A DNA stretch of 64,000 nt from Lactobacillus johnsonii ATCC 33200 (GCF_000159355.1 NZ_GG670120.1:189645-253644), one strand, 5' to 3'. Counted from the first letter of the stretch, positions 31,228 through 40,826 are shown. Numbers and translations are program-made. Notes: a model not told the origin generated them from the sequence alone.

Positions 31228-31767
31228 ATGAACGACATTTATAATTCTAGACATCAAGGCTTTGATTGGGGCTCATTTATAGCAGGGATTTTGTTTGTTA
31301 TAGCATCATTCTTGTTATTACGCTACCCTGGTCGTGGTTTACAAGCATTTGTATTTGTATTCGGTATTTTATCAATTTTACAAGGCCTAATTTGGATTTC
31401 AGCATATGTTAAATTTCATAATATTTTTGATTTGAGCTGGGTAACAATAATTTCTGCAATTATTGATATTGTAATTGGTGTTTTGTTCCTATGCTCACGT
31501 GAAATTGGGGGATTAACTTTAGCTATTTTATTTGCTATCTGGTTCTTAGCTGATTCGATTATTGGGATCATTTTCTCATGGCACTTACGTGAATATTCAA
31601 CTGGATACTTTGTTCTTTGCTTAATTTTAAACATCATTAGTTTAATTATTGCTTTTGCTTTACTATTTAACCCAATGTTAGCCGCTATTACTTTAGTTTA
31701 CTTAGTAGCATTTTGGTTAATGGTATTTGGAATTAATGAAATTTTTGTTTCATGGATGCATAGATAA
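31228..31767 (+). CDS. DUF308 (HdeD-like) membrane protein
   Basis: 179 residues with about six predicted membrane spans in three pairs, a short polar N-terminus, and repeated small-residue patterns characteristic of DUF308/HdeD. HdeD in E. coli contributes to acid resistance at high cell density; in lactobacilli the function is unknown, so an acid role is only a guess. GGGAGG ribosome site before ATG 31228. Closed by a terminator. Confidence 0.8.
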   Translation: MNDIYNSRHQGFDWGSFIAGILFVIASFLLLRYPGRGLQAFVFVFGILSILQGLIWISAYVKFHNIFDLSWVTIISAIIDIVIGVLFLCSREIGGLTLAILFAIWFLADSIIGIIFSWHLREYSTGYFVLCLILNIISLIIAFALLFNPMLAAITLVYLVAFWLMVFGINEIFVSWMHR

Positions 31768-31770
31768 AAT

Positions 31771-31820
31771 AAAAAGTCGTATATCGTTGGAAAACTACCA
31801 AAGATAACGACTTTTTATTT
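31771..31820 (+). terminator. terminator after DUF308 gene
   Basis: AAAAAGTCGT (31771-31780) pairs with ACGACTTTTT (31807-31816); inner TTGG/CCAA extends the stem. Confidence 0.85.
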
Positions 31821-31845
31821 TATTTAAAAAATGGAACACCCGGTA

Positions 31846-31854
31846 TGTTATAAT
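31846..31854 (+). promoter_or_regulatory. extended -10 promoter of rapZ-yvcK-whiA
   Basis: TGT-TATAAT at 31846-31854 is a consensus extended -10 sitting 22 bases before the start codon; no clear -35. Confidence 0.6.
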
Positions 31855-31875
31855 GTCGATTAAGGAGGGATAATT

Positions 31876-32751
31876 ATGGCTGAACAAAAGAAACAATTAT
31901 TGATTGTTACTGGTATGAGTGGTGCAGGTAAAACTGTGGCAATTAAAGCATTAGAAGATATGGGATATTTCGTGGTAGATAATTTACCACCGGAATTATT
32001 GGGAAGTTTCTGGGAATTAATTAACAATTCTTCGGATTTTAGTAAGGCAGCAGTAGTTGTTGACTTGAGAGTAAAGAGTTTTTATAAAGATTTGGTTGAC
32101 GAAATCAAGTCTTTAGAGGATAGTCAAAATGTTCAGTCAACAGTTTTATTTTTAGATGCTTCAGATGATGTCTTAGTGTCTCGGTATAAAGAAACAAGAC
32201 GTTTGCCTCCTTTGGCTCATACAGGTAGATTGCTTGATGGAATTCAAGAAGAAAGAAATATTTTATCAAGAACAAAAAATATTTCAAATATAATTATTGA
32301 TACTTCTCACCTTTCTACTAAAGAATTAAAGGCAAAATTAGTAGATAAGTTTGGAGATAATCGAACTCGGACGTTTTCAATTGAAGTAATGAGTTTTGGA
32401 TTTAAATATGGTATTCCAATTGATGCAGATATTGTAATGGATGTAAGATTTTTGCCAAATCCATTCTATATTCCCCAACTTAAGCCATTTACTGGTTTAG
32501 ATCGTCGAGTTTTTGATTATGTAATGAGCAAGAAAGAAACTAAAGAGTTTTATGCTAAGTTTTTAGATATGTTGGAGACGGCTATTCCAGGATATATTGC
32601 TGAAGGAAAAGAAAAATTAACTATTGCAATTGGTTGTACAGGTGGTCAGCACAGAAGCGTTTCAATTGCACGCCAATTAGCGGTTGATTTAGCTAAAAAA
32701 TATCCTGTTGATATTTCTCACCGAGAGATTAGTCGTTATATTGGACAATAA
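31876..32751 (+). CDS. rapZ: RapZ/YvcJ nucleotide-binding protein
   Basis: P-loop protein; in E. coli RapZ is the RNase adaptor controlling GlmS through small RNAs, in Bacillus YvcJ affects competence. Walker A GMSGAGKT at residues 13-20, and the conserved C-terminal [10 protein letters not shown] near 254-263. 291 residues. Strong AAGGAGG site. First gene of the conserved rapZ-yvcK-whiA cluster; the small-RNA role of the enteric protein should not be carried over. Confidence 0.93.
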   Translation: MAEQKKQLLIVTGMSGAGKTVAIKALEDMGYFVVDNLPPELLGSFWELINNSSDFSKAAVVVDLRVKSFYKDLVDEIKSLEDSQNVQSTVLFLDASDDVLVSRYKETRRLPPLAHTGRLLDGIQEERNILSRTKNISNIIIDTSHLSTKELKAKLVDKFGDNRTRTFSIEVMSFGFKYGIPIDADIVMDVRFLPNPFYIPQLKPFTGLDRRVFDYVMSKKETKEFYAKFLDMLETAIPGYIAEGKEKLTIAIGCTGGQHRSVSIARQLAVDLAKKYPVDISHREISRYIGQ

Positions 32752-32761
32752 AGGAGCGGAG

Positions 32762-33799
32762 ATGGCGTACGGAGAAAATAAAATTGTACATGTCATTCGT
32801 GGACGTCGCCCTAAAATTGTTGTTATTGGCGGAGGGACAGGTTTACCTGTTATTTTAAATGCTCTAAAGGAGCAAAACGCTGATATAACAGCTATTGTTA
32901 CTGTGGCTGATGATGGCGGATCGTCCGGTGCAATTAGAGATTATATTAATGTGGTGCCACCAGGGGATATAAGAAATGTATTGGTTTCTTTATCTGATTT
33001 ACCACAAGAAGAAAAAGATATTTTTCAATATCGATTTAATTCATCTGACTCATTTTTTGCAGGTCATGCAATTGGAAATCTAATTATTGCTGCCTTAGAT
33101 GAAATGCAGGGAAATATTTTTGACGCTGTTCAATCCCTATCTAGAATGATGCGAATTGATGGAAGAATCTTTCCTGCTTCGAATGAGCCTTTGACTTTAA
33201 ATGCGGAATTTGTCGATGGAACAACTGAATCAGGAGAAACAGAAATCACATCAAAAGACAAGAGGATTAAACGTGTCTGGGTTACCGATACTGACTCAGA
33301 TGAAGAACCTAAAGCTGTGTTGCCAGTTTTAGCAGCTATTATGCAAGCAGACGCAGTAGTTTTAGGACCGGGTAGTTTATTTACATCGATTTTACCTAAT
33401 TTGATGATTTCTAATTTAGGGGATGCTGTAAGACAAACTAAAGCTGAGGTAATTTATATTTGTAATATTATGACCCAGCAAGGTGAAACAGATCATTTTA
33501 CAGCAGCTGAGCATGTGCAAGTTATTAATGACCACTTAGGAGGCCATTATATTAATACAGCTTTGGTTAACGGCGCTAAGATTGATATGACTAAATTTAA
33601 CCCAGCCGATTACGATGCTTATCTTGAACCAGTAAGGAATGATTTTGCCGGATTGAGGGCTCAAGATTGTCGAGTAATTACAGCTGACTTTATCGATCAA
33701 CATAGTGGATTGGTTTTTCATGATGGAAAAAAAGTGGCTGATGAAATTTTGAATTTAGCTTTTGAAGCATATTGTCGAAGACAGAAGGAACAGGACTAG
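32762..33799 (+). CDS. yvcK: YvcK/GlmR, gluconeogenesis factor (CofD-like)
   Basis: 345-residue member of the UPF0052/CofD family. The N-terminal [10 protein letters not shown] motif (residues about 22-31) is the nucleotide-sugar binding loop; VADDGGSSG follows. In Bacillus this protein binds UDP-GlcNAc and directs carbon into cell-wall synthesis by stimulating GlmS. I start it at ATG 32762, after AAGGAGCGGAG; the frame is open from 32708 but that would overlap rapZ by 44 bases. It stops 3 bases before whiA. Confidence 0.92.
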   Translation: MAYGENKIVHVIRGRRPKIVVIGGGTGLPVILNALKEQNADITAIVTVADDGGSSGAIRDYINVVPPGDIRNVLVSLSDLPQEEKDIFQYRFNSSDSFFAGHAIGNLIIAALDEMQGNIFDAVQSLSRMMRIDGRIFPASNEPLTLNAEFVDGTTESGETEITSKDKRIKRVWVTDTDSDEEPKAVLPVLAAIMQADAVVLGPGSLFTSILPNLMISNLGDAVRQTKAEVIYICNIMTQQGETDHFTAAEHVQVINDHLGGHYINTALVNGAKIDMTKFNPADYDAYLEPVRNDFAGLRAQDCRVITADFIDQHSGLVFHDGKKVADEILNLAFEAYCRRQKEQD

Positions 33800-33802
33800 T
33801 TA

Positions 33803-34744
33803 ATGGTTTCATACGCAAGTGATGTAAAAAAAGAACTTACAAGTCTGCCAGTTCATCCCGAACACGCTAAGGCAGAATTAGCAGCTTTTTTGCGAATGAA
33901 CGGAGTACTTAGCCTGCACGATCATCAATTTAGTTTGGATATTACAACTGAAAATCCAGCGATTGCAAGGAGAATATTTTCTCTTATTAAGACTGCTTAT
34001 GGAATTGAACCTCTATTAATTGTTTCTAAGAAGATGAAATTAAAGAAAAATTATCAGTATTTAGTTAGACTTCAAAAACAAGTTCATGAAATTCTAACTG
34101 ACTTAGAAATTTTTGATAGTAATAATGGTCTTATTACGGGAATTCCCGAAAAGATTATGTCTTCGGAACAAAGAGCAATGTCCTATTTAAGAGGAGCTTT
34201 TTTAGCATCTGGAAGTGTAAATAATCCAGAAACTAGTCGCTATCATTTAGAGATTTATTCTCTTTATGAAGATCATAATCAAGATCTATTAAAGTTAATG
34301 AACAATTTCTTTTATTTAAATGCAAAAGAAACTAGGAGACGAAGTGGCTATATCGTCTATTTAAAAGAAGCAGAAAAAATTGGTGATTTTCTCCATATAG
34401 TTGGTGCAGTGAACGCGATGCTAGCTTTTGAAGATTTAAGAATTATGCGTGATATGCGTAATTCGGTGAATCGTTTAGTGAATTGCGATACAGCGAATCT
34501 AAAAAAGACTGCAAATGCAGCAGCTAAGCAAGTTGAAGATATTCAATTGATTGAAGAAAAATTTGGTTTAGAAAACTTACCTGAAAAATTGACTGTGCTA
34601 GCTCGTTTTAGGTTAACGCATCCAGAACTTTCTCTTAAGGAAGTTGCAGCACAAGTACCAGATGGTCCAATCTCAAAGTCAGGGGTTAACCATCGTTTTC
34701 AAAAAATTCGTGAAATAGCGAAGCAATTAAAAGAAGAAAATTAG
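33803..34744 (+). CDS. whiA: WhiA, sporulation-regulator-like DNA-binding protein
   Basis: 313 residues: N-terminal degenerate LAGLIDADG homing-endonuclease-like domain (about 1-190) and C-terminal helix-turn-helix ([23 protein letters not shown] near 274-296). In Bacillus WhiA affects cell division and chromosome segregation; Actinobacteria use it in sporulation. Always beside rapZ-yvcK in Firmicutes. The ribosome site is AAGGAACAGGA in the end of yvcK. Confidence 0.94.
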   Translation: MVSYASDVKKELTSLPVHPEHAKAELAAFLRMNGVLSLHDHQFSLDITTENPAIARRIFSLIKTAYGIEPLLIVSKKMKLKKNYQYLVRLQKQVHEILTDLEIFDSNNGLITGIPEKIMSSEQRAMSYLRGAFLASGSVNNPETSRYHLEIYSLYEDHNQDLLKLMNNFFYLNAKETRRRSGYIVYLKEAEKIGDFLHIVGAVNAMLAFEDLRIMRDMRNSVNRLVNCDTANLKKTANAAAKQVEDIQLIEEKFGLENLPEKLTVLARFRLTHPELSLKEVAAQVPDGPISKSGVNHRFQKIREIAKQLKEEN

Positions 34745-34747
34745 ATA

Positions 34748-34781
34748 AAAAAATAGAGCTCACATCGTGAGCTCTATTTTT
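34748..34781. terminator. bidirectional terminator between whiA and clpP
   Basis: Perfect 14-bp stem AAAATAGAGCTCAC (34750-34763), ATC loop, complement at 34767-34780; A/T runs on both sides serve the convergent genes. Confidence 0.92.
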
Positions 34782-34792
34782 GTCTAAATAAA

Positions 34793-35380
34793 TTAGTCTT
34801 TCTTTTGGTTTACCAAAATTTCATCGATTAAACCATAGTCTTTAGCTTCTTCAGCAGACAAGTAATTGTCGCGTTCAGTATCCTTAAGGATCTTATCAAG
34901 AGGTTGACCAGTGGTTTCATGTAAAATTTGGTTAAGTTTTTTACGACTCTTTAAAATTTCATTAGCTGCAATTTGAATGTCAGTTTGTTGACCTTGTGCA
35001 CCACCTAATGGTTGGTGGATAAGAACTGTTGAGTTTGGTAATGCAAAACGTTTACCCTTAGTTCCACTAGTTAAAAGAATGGAAGCCATAGAAGCAGCCA
35101 TACCAATGGCAATTGTAGATACGTCTGATTTGATAAAGTTCATTGTATCCATAATTGCTAATCCAGAGGTAATAACACCACCTGGAGAATTAATGTAAAG
35201 AGAAATGTCTTTAGTGTTATCTTGTGCATCTAAGAATAAAAGTTGAGCAATGATGGAATTAGCCATTTGGTCATTAATTTCACCACTAAGCATAATGATT
35301 CTATCTTTTAATAATCTTGAATAAATATCGTAAGCACGTTCACCACGTGCAGTTTGTTCAATAACTGTAGGTACGAGCAT
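34793..35380 (-). CDS. clpP: ATP-dependent Clp protease proteolytic subunit
   Basis: Serine protease forming the 14-mer core used by ClpC, ClpE and ClpX. 195 residues; the catalytic serine is near residue 98 in [11 protein letters not shown], histidine in LIHQPLGG near 123, aspartate near 172. GGAGG before ATG 35380. Monocistronic, under a promoter with a CIRCE element and ended by the bidirectional hairpin shared with whiA. Confidence 0.97.
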   Translation of the reverse strand: MLVPTVIEQTARGERAYDIYSRLLKDRIIMLSGEINDQMANSIIAQLLFLDAQDNTKDISLYINSPGGVITSGLAIMDTMNFIKSDVSTIAIGMAASMASILLTSGTKGKRFALPNSTVLIHQPLGGAQGQQTDIQIAANEILKSRKKLNQILHETTGQPLDKILKDTERDNYLSAEEAKDYGLIDEILVNQKKD

Positions 35381-35402
35381 TAATTTTACCTCCTAAACAA
35401 AA

Positions 35403-35457
35403 TTAGCACTCTAATAAGTACAGTGCTAATTAAATCACTTACTTTTAATCATGTCAA
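35403..35457 (-). promoter_or_regulatory. clpP promoter with CIRCE (HrcA operator)
   Basis: On the minus strand: -35 TTGACA (35457-35452), 17 bases, -10 TTTAAT (35434-35429). TTAGCACTC (35403-35411), 9-base spacer, CAGTGCTAA (35421-35429) is a CIRCE element with 17 of 18 arm positions correct, overlapping the transcription start. No CtsR heptad repeat (GGTCAAA) was found. Confidence 0.88.
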
Positions 35458-35483
35458 CTGATCAAGCTTAATTTTATGTAGAA

Positions 35484-35517
35484 AAAATGACCGATATATT
35501 TTTTATATCGGCCATTT
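35484..35517 (-). terminator. terminator of the amino-acid permease gene
   Basis: AAATGACCGATATA (35485-35498) pairs with TATATCGGCCATTT (35504-35517); read on the minus strand it is followed by a T run. Confidence 0.88.
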
Positions 35518-35521
35518 GTAA

Positions 35522-36970
35522 TTAATCCATTAGTGGATTATTACCATCTTCTTTTTTCTTGATTGCTGGTAAAATCAATCCTAAAGCGATCAAGATAATT
35601 GGAGTAATAATATTAAGGAAAAGTGTAAATGGATCAGGAGAGTAAATTCCTAAAATACAACATGCAGCTGTTACAATGAAACACCAAATTCCAGCAGTAT
35701 ACGCAAGACCTTGATTTTTTGTCATTTGATAAGAAGTATCAAATTTTGTTTGATGCTTTCTAAGAGCAATATAAGCTGCAAATACCCATAAATAGCGCAT
35801 TGGCATTGTAGTAGAATTTAATTTAACTAATTGTGCCATAACAGCTTGTGCATCTGGTAGTAAAGCTTGAGCTGCAATTAAACCACCGGAAAGGATAACA
35901 ACCATCCAAATACCGTTGATATATGCTCCATGTTTATTAACTTTAAGGAGTTTCTTAGGGATGAATTTTTTAGCTTCTTTACTACCTAATAACATTCTAA
36001 GTGGAGCATCGATACTAATAACTAAGGTAGAAAATTGTCCAATAACGTTACACCATGAATAGATATACATAAACAAGCCACCAACATGGTAATAATCACC
36101 TAAACGCTGGAATGCCATATAAGCACCGTTTGAAATATATTCATTTAAATTATTATTAACGACCTTAGGATCAAACATCAAAGCCATGGCAAATGTTCCT
36201 AAAATAGCAGAAATCATAACCATAATAGCAAGAGCCATCATTGCTTTCGGGAAGTTTTTTGAAGGGTCTTTAACTTTATTTACATAGGGAGATATTTTTT
36301 CACATCCACCAACAGCAAAAACTAGAATTGAAAGAGAAGTTAAATACTTAAGATTGAATGTTGGCATTAAACTTTTCCAATTAAAGTTAATTGAATAATA
36401 TCCTGCGTGAGGGTTAATTGCTGGAGCAGCAAACATCATAATGATAAACAAAATAGACATGATAAACATTGATGATCCAGCAATAGTGGCTAAACTTTTA
36501 AGAACAGGAATTCCTTTACTAGTGACCCAGCAGAAAAATAGGAAAACAACTAAAGTAGCAAGTTGAGTCCACGCTGTTGGAAGACCATCGTACCATTTGG
36601 TATTTCCAAAAATTCCCCAAGCCATCGCTCTTAAGCCACCGGTACCTTTACTGGAAATATAAACGACGTGACAAGCCCAATACGTCCATCCGGCATAATA
36701 TGCCCATTTTGCACCCATGGTCGCATTAACCCAAGATGAGACACCACCGTTGGCATTTTTAAATGTAGCGCCTAATTCTCCAACCATTAATGCATAGGGA
36801 ACAAAATAGAGTAAAAACATTAGAACCCAACTGAAAACGACCTTAGTACCATCGAAGTAAACATAACCATTTACAACATTGCCAAAGCCCCAAACGGTTG
36901 AAAATGCCATCATTGCCAGTGTAGGCCAAAGCATTTTTTTGGCGTCAGACTTTTTTTCTTCTTCGATCAT
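35522..36970 (-). CDS. APC-family amino acid permease
   Basis: 482 residues with about 12 hydrophobic spans and the APC fold; the first span carries the GFGNVVNG segment equivalent to the substrate-binding unwound helix. It resembles the YjeM/glutamate-GABA antiporter-like branch, but the substrate cannot be told from sequence. Single-gene unit with its own terminator and a -10 TATAAT (minus strand 37019-37014). AAAGG ribosome site before the ATG. A cre-like sequence lies next to the -10. Confidence 0.85.
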   Translation of the reverse strand: MIEEEKKSDAKKMLWPTLAMMAFSTVWGFGNVVNGYVYFDGTKVVFSWVLMFLLYFVPYALMVGELGATFKNANGGVSSWVNATMGAKWAYYAGWTYWACHVVYISSKGTGGLRAMAWGIFGNTKWYDGLPTAWTQLATLVVFLFFCWVTSKGIPVLKSLATIAGSSMFIMSILFIIMMFAAPAINPHAGYYSINFNWKSLMPTFNLKYLTSLSILVFAVGGCEKISPYVNKVKDPSKNFPKAMMALAIMVMISAILGTFAMALMFDPKVVNNNLNEYISNGAYMAFQRLGDYYHVGGLFMYIYSWCNVIGQFSTLVISIDAPLRMLLGSKEAKKFIPKKLLKVNKHGAYINGIWMVVILSGGLIAAQALLPDAQAVMAQLVKLNSTTMPMRYLWVFAAYIALRKHQTKFDTSYQMTKNQGLAYTAGIWCFIVTAACCILGIYSPDPFTLFLNIITPIILIALGLILPAIKKKEDGNNPLMD

Positions 36971-37013
36971 AAAATAACCTTTCTGTCTATGTACATAATT
37001 AACACCAAATTTA

Positions 37014-37034
37014 ATTATAACGAAAATGCTTACA
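37014..37034 (-). promoter_or_regulatory. permease -10 and cre-like site
   Basis: TATAAT on the minus strand (37019-37014) and CGAAAATGCTTACA (37021-37034), which departs from the cre consensus at two positions. Weak evidence for catabolite control. Confidence 0.35.
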
Positions 37035-37077
37035 AATGATAGGCTATTTCTAAATAAACCGAGTAATTAAATGATAC

Positions 37078-37110
37078 AAAAAAGCAGCCATCATACGCTG
37101 GCTGCTTTTA
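37078..37110 (-). terminator. terminator of tRNA-Arg
   Basis: AAAAGCAGCCA (37080-37090) pairs perfectly with TGGCTGCTTTT (37099-37109); on the minus strand it directly follows the tRNA and ends in six T. Confidence 0.9.
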
Positions 37111-37182
37111 TGCGCCCCCTGAGAGTCGAACTCAGATTTTAAGAACCGGAATCTTACGTGCGATCCATTACACTAAGGGCAC
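37111..37182 (-). tRNA. tRNA-Arg (anticodon CCG)
   Basis: 72 bases folding as a cloverleaf on the minus strand: acceptor GTGCCCT/GGGGCGC with G-U pairs, D arm GTGT/GCAC, anticodon stem TAAGA/TCTTA with loop TTCCGGT, T arm CTGAG-TTCGACT-CTCAG, discriminator A. The anticodon CCG reads CGG, a rare arginine codon in such an AT-rich genome. The terminal CCA is not encoded; TAAAAG follows the discriminator. Confidence 0.95.
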
Positions 37183-37248
37183 GACAAACTAAAATAAGTA
37201 TATCAGAAAATGTAGAAAGTACAAATTAATTATTCTGAATGATATATC

Positions 37249-37277
37249 TTGAATTTAAAAAAAGATATTGCTATACT
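37249..37277 (+). promoter_or_regulatory. cggR-gap promoter
   Basis: TTGAAT (37249-37254), 17 bases, TATACT (37272-37277) with an extended TGC directly before it. Predicted transcription start is near 37284, giving a leader of about 120 bases. Confidence 0.7.
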
Positions 37278-37288
37278 AAAGACTGTCG

Positions 37289-37340
37289 AGAGAGAAATGT
37301 GAATTGAAATATAGTTAATTCACGTCTCTCTAATATTTTT
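37289..37340 (+). promoter_or_regulatory. leader hairpin at the 5' end of the cggR transcript
   Basis: Two-part stem: AGAGAGA (37289-37295) with TCTCTCT (37325-37331), and GTGAATT (37299-37305) with AATTCAC (37317-37323), 11-base loop. TAATATTTTT follows. It could be a 5' stabilising hairpin or an attenuator. Confidence 0.6.
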
Positions 37341-37347
37341 AAGCTTT

Positions 37348-37390
37348 TTGGGTCGCTTACCGTCATATGGTGGTATCATTTTTGACCCAA
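37348..37390 (+). promoter_or_regulatory. candidate CggR operator
   Basis: TGGGTC-N6-CGTC-N4-GGTGGT-N6-TTTG (37349-37384) has exactly the spacing of the Bacillus CggR operator (CGGGAC-N6-TGTC twice, 4 apart); the first half fits well, the second poorly. TTGGGTC (37348-37354) and GACCCAA (37384-37390) also form an outer inverted repeat. Confidence 0.45.
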
Positions 37391-37405
37391 TAGAGGGAGC
37401 GAGCA

Positions 37406-38437
37406 ATGGACTCGGATTTAACCTTGTTGCAAAGCTTAGTTCCTGATGTTTTAAAAATAATTCGGCAACGTTTTCTTGTTCTTGAACAGATTTCGCTGTT
37501 AGCTCCAGTTGGGCGAAGAGTTGTTGCTGAAAAATTAGGATTAAGCGAGCGCAATGTGCGAACTGAAACTGATTATTTACGGCAGTTAGGACTCATTAAT
37601 ATCCAGAGCTACGGTATGGAATTAACTGATAAAGGAAAGAGAACTTTAAAAGAAGCTGCTCCTTTAATCGATCGCTTGTTTAACGCTAGTCAAACTGAGA
37701 TTGAATTGGCACAAAAATTAGGGATCGATCGAGCCATTATTGTTCCTGGTGATATGGATCGACAAGAGCGCGTTGTTGACTTAATGGGTGAACAACTTAA
37801 CTCGGCACTTGATTTACTTTTACCATTAGGAAAAAGTATTATTACCGTTTTAGGTGGTACTACTGTGGCGGGAGTGGCACATCATCTTTCTCCTAAATTA
37901 AGCCGCTATCGGGATTTGTTATTTGTTCCCGGAAGAGGAGCAGTTGGAGAAAGCGTTGAAATCCAGAGTAATACTGTTGCTCAGATGATGGCTTCTGAGA
38001 CAGGTGGAAAGCATAAAGGGCTATATTTACCTGAAAATGTTTCATCTGAGGCTTTGACTTTGTTGCTTCAAGACACAGATATTGCGAATGCGATTTCAAA
38101 CATTTATAATAGTGATATGGTGATACATGGAATTGGGAGAGCAGATGTCATGTCAAAGAGACGTGGCTTAGATGTAATGACTAGTTCCAAGCTTCGAAAT
38201 GATGGAGCTGTGGCCGAATGTTTTGGGTATTTCTTTGACCAACAAGGTAGACTTGTAAAACGTATCCCACGGATCGGTCTTCAATTAGAAGACTTAGATA
38301 AAATACCTCATGTATTTGCAATTGCTGCTGGGGCTAGTAAAGCCTCTGCAATTGTAGCTTACATGCATCATGCTCCTAAACAAACGTGGTTAATCACGGA
38401 TGAAGGAGCCTCAAACTTGGTTTTAAAGGGGAAGTAA
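37406..38437 (+). CDS. cggR: CggR, central glycolytic genes regulator
   Basis: SorC-family repressor of 343 residues. N-terminal winged helix-turn-helix (about residues 30-75, GRRVVAEKLGLSERNVRTETDYLRQ) and a C-terminal sugar-phosphate-binding domain that senses fructose-1,6-bisphosphate in Bacillus. The conserved GGTTV and PGRGAVGE loops of the effector site are visible. It precedes gap, the universal arrangement, and probably represses its own operon. GAGGGAGCGAG before ATG 37406. Confidence 0.94.
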   Translation: MDSDLTLLQSLVPDVLKIIRQRFLVLEQISLLAPVGRRVVAEKLGLSERNVRTETDYLRQLGLINIQSYGMELTDKGKRTLKEAAPLIDRLFNASQTEIELAQKLGIDRAIIVPGDMDRQERVVDLMGEQLNSALDLLLPLGKSIITVLGGTTVAGVAHHLSPKLSRYRDLLFVPGRGAVGESVEIQSNTVAQMMASETGGKHKGLYLPENVSSEALTLLLQDTDIANAISNIYNSDMVIHGIGRADVMSKRRGLDVMTSSKLRNDGAVAECFGYFFDQQGRLVKRIPRIGLQLEDLDKIPHVFAIAAGASKASAIVAYMHHAPKQTWLITDEGASNLVLKGK

Positions 38438-38491
38438 TTCCCGTTTAAAATAAATTGTTACTTACATATTTCCTAAGGAGGAATATAAGAT

Positions 38492-39508
38492 ATGACAGTT
38501 AAAATTGGTATTAACGGTTTCGGCCGTATTGGTCGTTTAGCATTCCGTCGTATTATGGATTTAGGCGAAAAGTCTTCAGATATTGAAGTTGTTGCAATCA
38601 ACGACTTGACTACTCCAGCACTTTTAGCTCACTTACTTAAGTACGACTCAACTCATGGTACTTTCAACCACGAAGTTTCAGCAACTGATGACTCAATCGT
38701 AGTTGACGGTAAGAAGTACCGTGTTTACGCTGAACCACAAGCACAAAACATTCCTTGGGTTAAGAACGATGGCGTTGACTTTGTTCTTGAATGTACTGGT
38801 TTCTACACTAGCAAAGCTAAGTCAGAAGCTCACCTTAAGGCTGGTGCAAAGCGTGTATTAATTTCTGCACCTGCAGGTTCAGACTTGAAGACCATTGTTT
38901 ACGGCGTAAACGATGATACTTTGACTGCTGATGACAAGATTGTTTCAGCTGGTTCATGTACTACTAACTCATTAGCACCAATGGTTAATGCCTTACAAAA
39001 AGAATTCGGCATTGAAGTTGGTACTATGACTACTATCCACGCTTACACTTCAACTCAAATGCTTTTAGATGGTCCTGTACGTGGTGGTAACTTACGTTCT
39101 GCACGTGCTGCAGCTATCAACATTATTCCTCACTCAACTGGTGCTGCTAAGGCTATTGGTCTTGTTGTTCCAGAATTGAACGGTAAGTTGAACGGTCACG
39201 CACAACGTGTTCCAGTTCCAGATGGTTCTGTAACTGAATTAGTTTCAATCTTAAGCAAGGATGTAACTGCTGACGAAGTTAACGAAGCAGTTAAGAAGTA
39301 CGAAAGTCCTTCATTTGCATACAACGACCACAATATCGTTTCTAGCGACGTTTTAGGTATGACTGCTGGTTCAATCTTTGACCCAACTCAAACTATGGTA
39401 ACTACTGCAGGTGACAAGCAATTAGTTAAGACTGTTGCTTGGTACGACAACGAATACTCATTCACTTGCCAAATGGTTCGTACTTTATTGAAATTTGCTA
39501 CTCTTTAA
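38492..39508 (+). CDS. gap: glyceraldehyde-3-phosphate dehydrogenase
   Basis: NAD-dependent glycolytic dehydrogenase. Rossmann motif INGFGRIGR at residues 6-14, catalytic cysteine C156 in AGSCTTNS, and [15 protein letters not shown] at the C-terminus. 338 residues. Strong AAGGAGGA site 54 bases after cggR. Codon choice is strongly biased (GGT, GAA, CTT/TTA, AAC) compared with accessory neighbours, as expected for a very highly expressed gene. Followed by a terminator that separates it from pgk. Confidence 0.98.
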   Translation: MTVKIGINGFGRIGRLAFRRIMDLGEKSSDIEVVAINDLTTPALLAHLLKYDSTHGTFNHEVSATDDSIVVDGKKYRVYAEPQAQNIPWVKNDGVDFVLECTGFYTSKAKSEAHLKAGAKRVLISAPAGSDLKTIVYGVNDDTLTADDKIVSAGSCTTNSLAPMVNALQKEFGIEVGTMTTIHAYTSTQMLLDGPVRGGNLRSARAAAINIIPHSTGAAKAIGLVVPELNGKLNGHAQRVPVPDGSVTELVSILSKDVTADEVNEAVKKYESPSFAYNDHNIVSSDVLGMTAGSIFDPTQTMVTTAGDKQLVKTVAWYDNEYSFTCQMVRTLLKFATL

Positions 39509-39549
39509 TCATTAATTGTTTATTACTGATTTTAAGTAAGCAGACGAGA

Positions 39550-39583
39550 GAAGGCGGAGGGAATTACTTCCTCCGCCTTTTTT
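39550..39583 (+). terminator. terminator between gap and pgk
   Basis: AAGGCGGAGG (39551-39560) pairs with CCTCCGCCTT (39570-39579), then TTTTTTC. GC-rich and strong for this genome. Only 31 bases remain before pgk, too few for a full promoter plus leader that I can see. Confidence 0.93.
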
Positions 39584-39614
39584 CAAATAATCTATCGGAG
39601 GTAAATTAGTTTAA

Positions 39615-40826
39615 ATGGCTAAATTAATCGTTTCAGACCTTGATCTTAAAGGTAAAAAAGTTTTAGTTCGTGTTGACTTCAATGTTCCAATTAAGAATGG
39701 TGTTATTGGTGACGACAACCGTATTGTTGCTGCATTACCAACTATTAAATACATCATTGATCACGGTGGTAAAGCAATTTTGCTTAGCCACTTGGGTCGT
39801 GTTAAGTCAGATGCTGACAAGAAAGAATTGTCATTACGTCCAGTAGCAGAACGTTTAAGTGAATTATTAGAAAAGCCTGTAACTTTTGTACCAGAAAACG
39901 AAGGTAAAGAAGTAGAAGAAGCTATCGACAACATGAAGGATGGCGACGTTGTCGTTCTTGAAAACACTAGATTCCAAGATATTGACAACGACTTTGGTAA
40001 GCGTGAATCTAAGAACGATCCAAAGCTTGGCGAATACTGGGCAAGTCTTGGTGATGTATTTGTAAACGATGCATTTGGTACTGCTCACAGAAGTCACGCT
40101 TCAAACGTTGGTATTGCAACTGCTATGAAGAAGGCTGGTAAGCCTGCAGCAGCTGGTTACTTACTTGAAAAGGAAATTAAGTTCTTAGGTGATGCTGTTG
40201 AAAACCCAGTTCACCCATTTGTAACTATTCTTGGTGGTGCAAAAGTATCAGATAAGATTGGTGTCATTGAAAACTTAATTCCTAAGTCAGATCACATTTT
40301 AATCGGTGGTGGTATGGCTTATACTTTCTTAGCTGCACAAGGTCACAAGATTGGTAAATCATTGTTTGAATCTGACAAGGTAGAACTTGCTAAGAGCTTG
40401 CTTGAAAAGGCTGGCGACAAGATTGTTCTTCCAGTTGATAACGTTGCAGCTACTGAATTCTCAAATGATGCTCCTCACGAAGTTGTTGGTGACGATATTC
40501 CTGACAACGAAATGGGTCTTGACATCGGTCCTAAGACTGTTGAAAAATTCAGAGATATCTTAAAAGATGCTAAGACTGTTGTATGGAACGGACCTATGGG
40601 TGCATTCGAAATGCCAAATTACGCAGAAGGTACTTTGGAAGTTGGTCGTGCATTAGCTGACTTAAAGGATGCTGTAACTATTATTGGTGGTGGTGACTCA
40701 ACTGCTGCTGCTAAGCAATTAGGAATCGCTCCTAAGATCAGTCACATTTCTACTGGTGGTGGTGCTTCACTTAACTACCTTGAAGGTAAAGAATTACCAG
40801 GAATCGCTTGTGTTTCTGACAAGTAA
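39615..40826 (+). CDS. pgk: phosphoglycerate kinase
   Basis: Makes ATP from 1,3-bisphosphoglycerate. 403 residues; signature [12 protein letters not shown] near 18-29, LENTRF, and the nucleotide-loop GGGDSTAAA near 371-379. GGAGG lies 13 bases before ATG 39615. Highly biased codon use like gap. Transcription probably comes from read-through of the gap terminator, which would tune Pgk below Gap. Confidence 0.98.
   Translation: MAKLIVSDLDLKGKKVLVRVDFNVPIKNGVIGDDNRIVAALPTIKYIIDHGGKAILLSHLGRVKSDADKKELSLRPVAERLSELLEKPVTFVPENEGKEVEEAIDNMKDGDVVVLENTRFQDIDNDFGKRESKNDPKLGEYWASLGDVFVNDAFGTAHRSHASNVGIATAMKKAGKPAAAGYLLEKEIKFLGDAVENPVHPFVTILGGAKVSDKIGVIENLIPKSDHILIGGGMAYTFLAAQGHKIGKSLFESDKVELAKSLLEKAGDKIVLPVDNVAATEFSNDAPHEVVGDDIPDNEMGLDIGPKTVEKFRDILKDAKTVVWNGPMGAFEMPNYAEGTLEVGRALADLKDAVTIIGGGDSTAAAKQLGIAPKISHISTGGGASLNYLEGKELPGIACVSDK

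Larger units (their letters stand above)
36971..37405. other. permease-cggR intergenic region
   Basis: 435 bases without protein genes. It holds, in order, the permease promoter, a terminator, tRNA-Arg, about 65 plain AT-rich bases, then the cggR promoter and leader with two dyads, each listed separately. Confidence 0.8.

Noticed and set aside
32708-32761. Upstream extension of yvcK
   Set aside because: Overlaps rapZ without a ribosome site; the ATG at 32762 has one.
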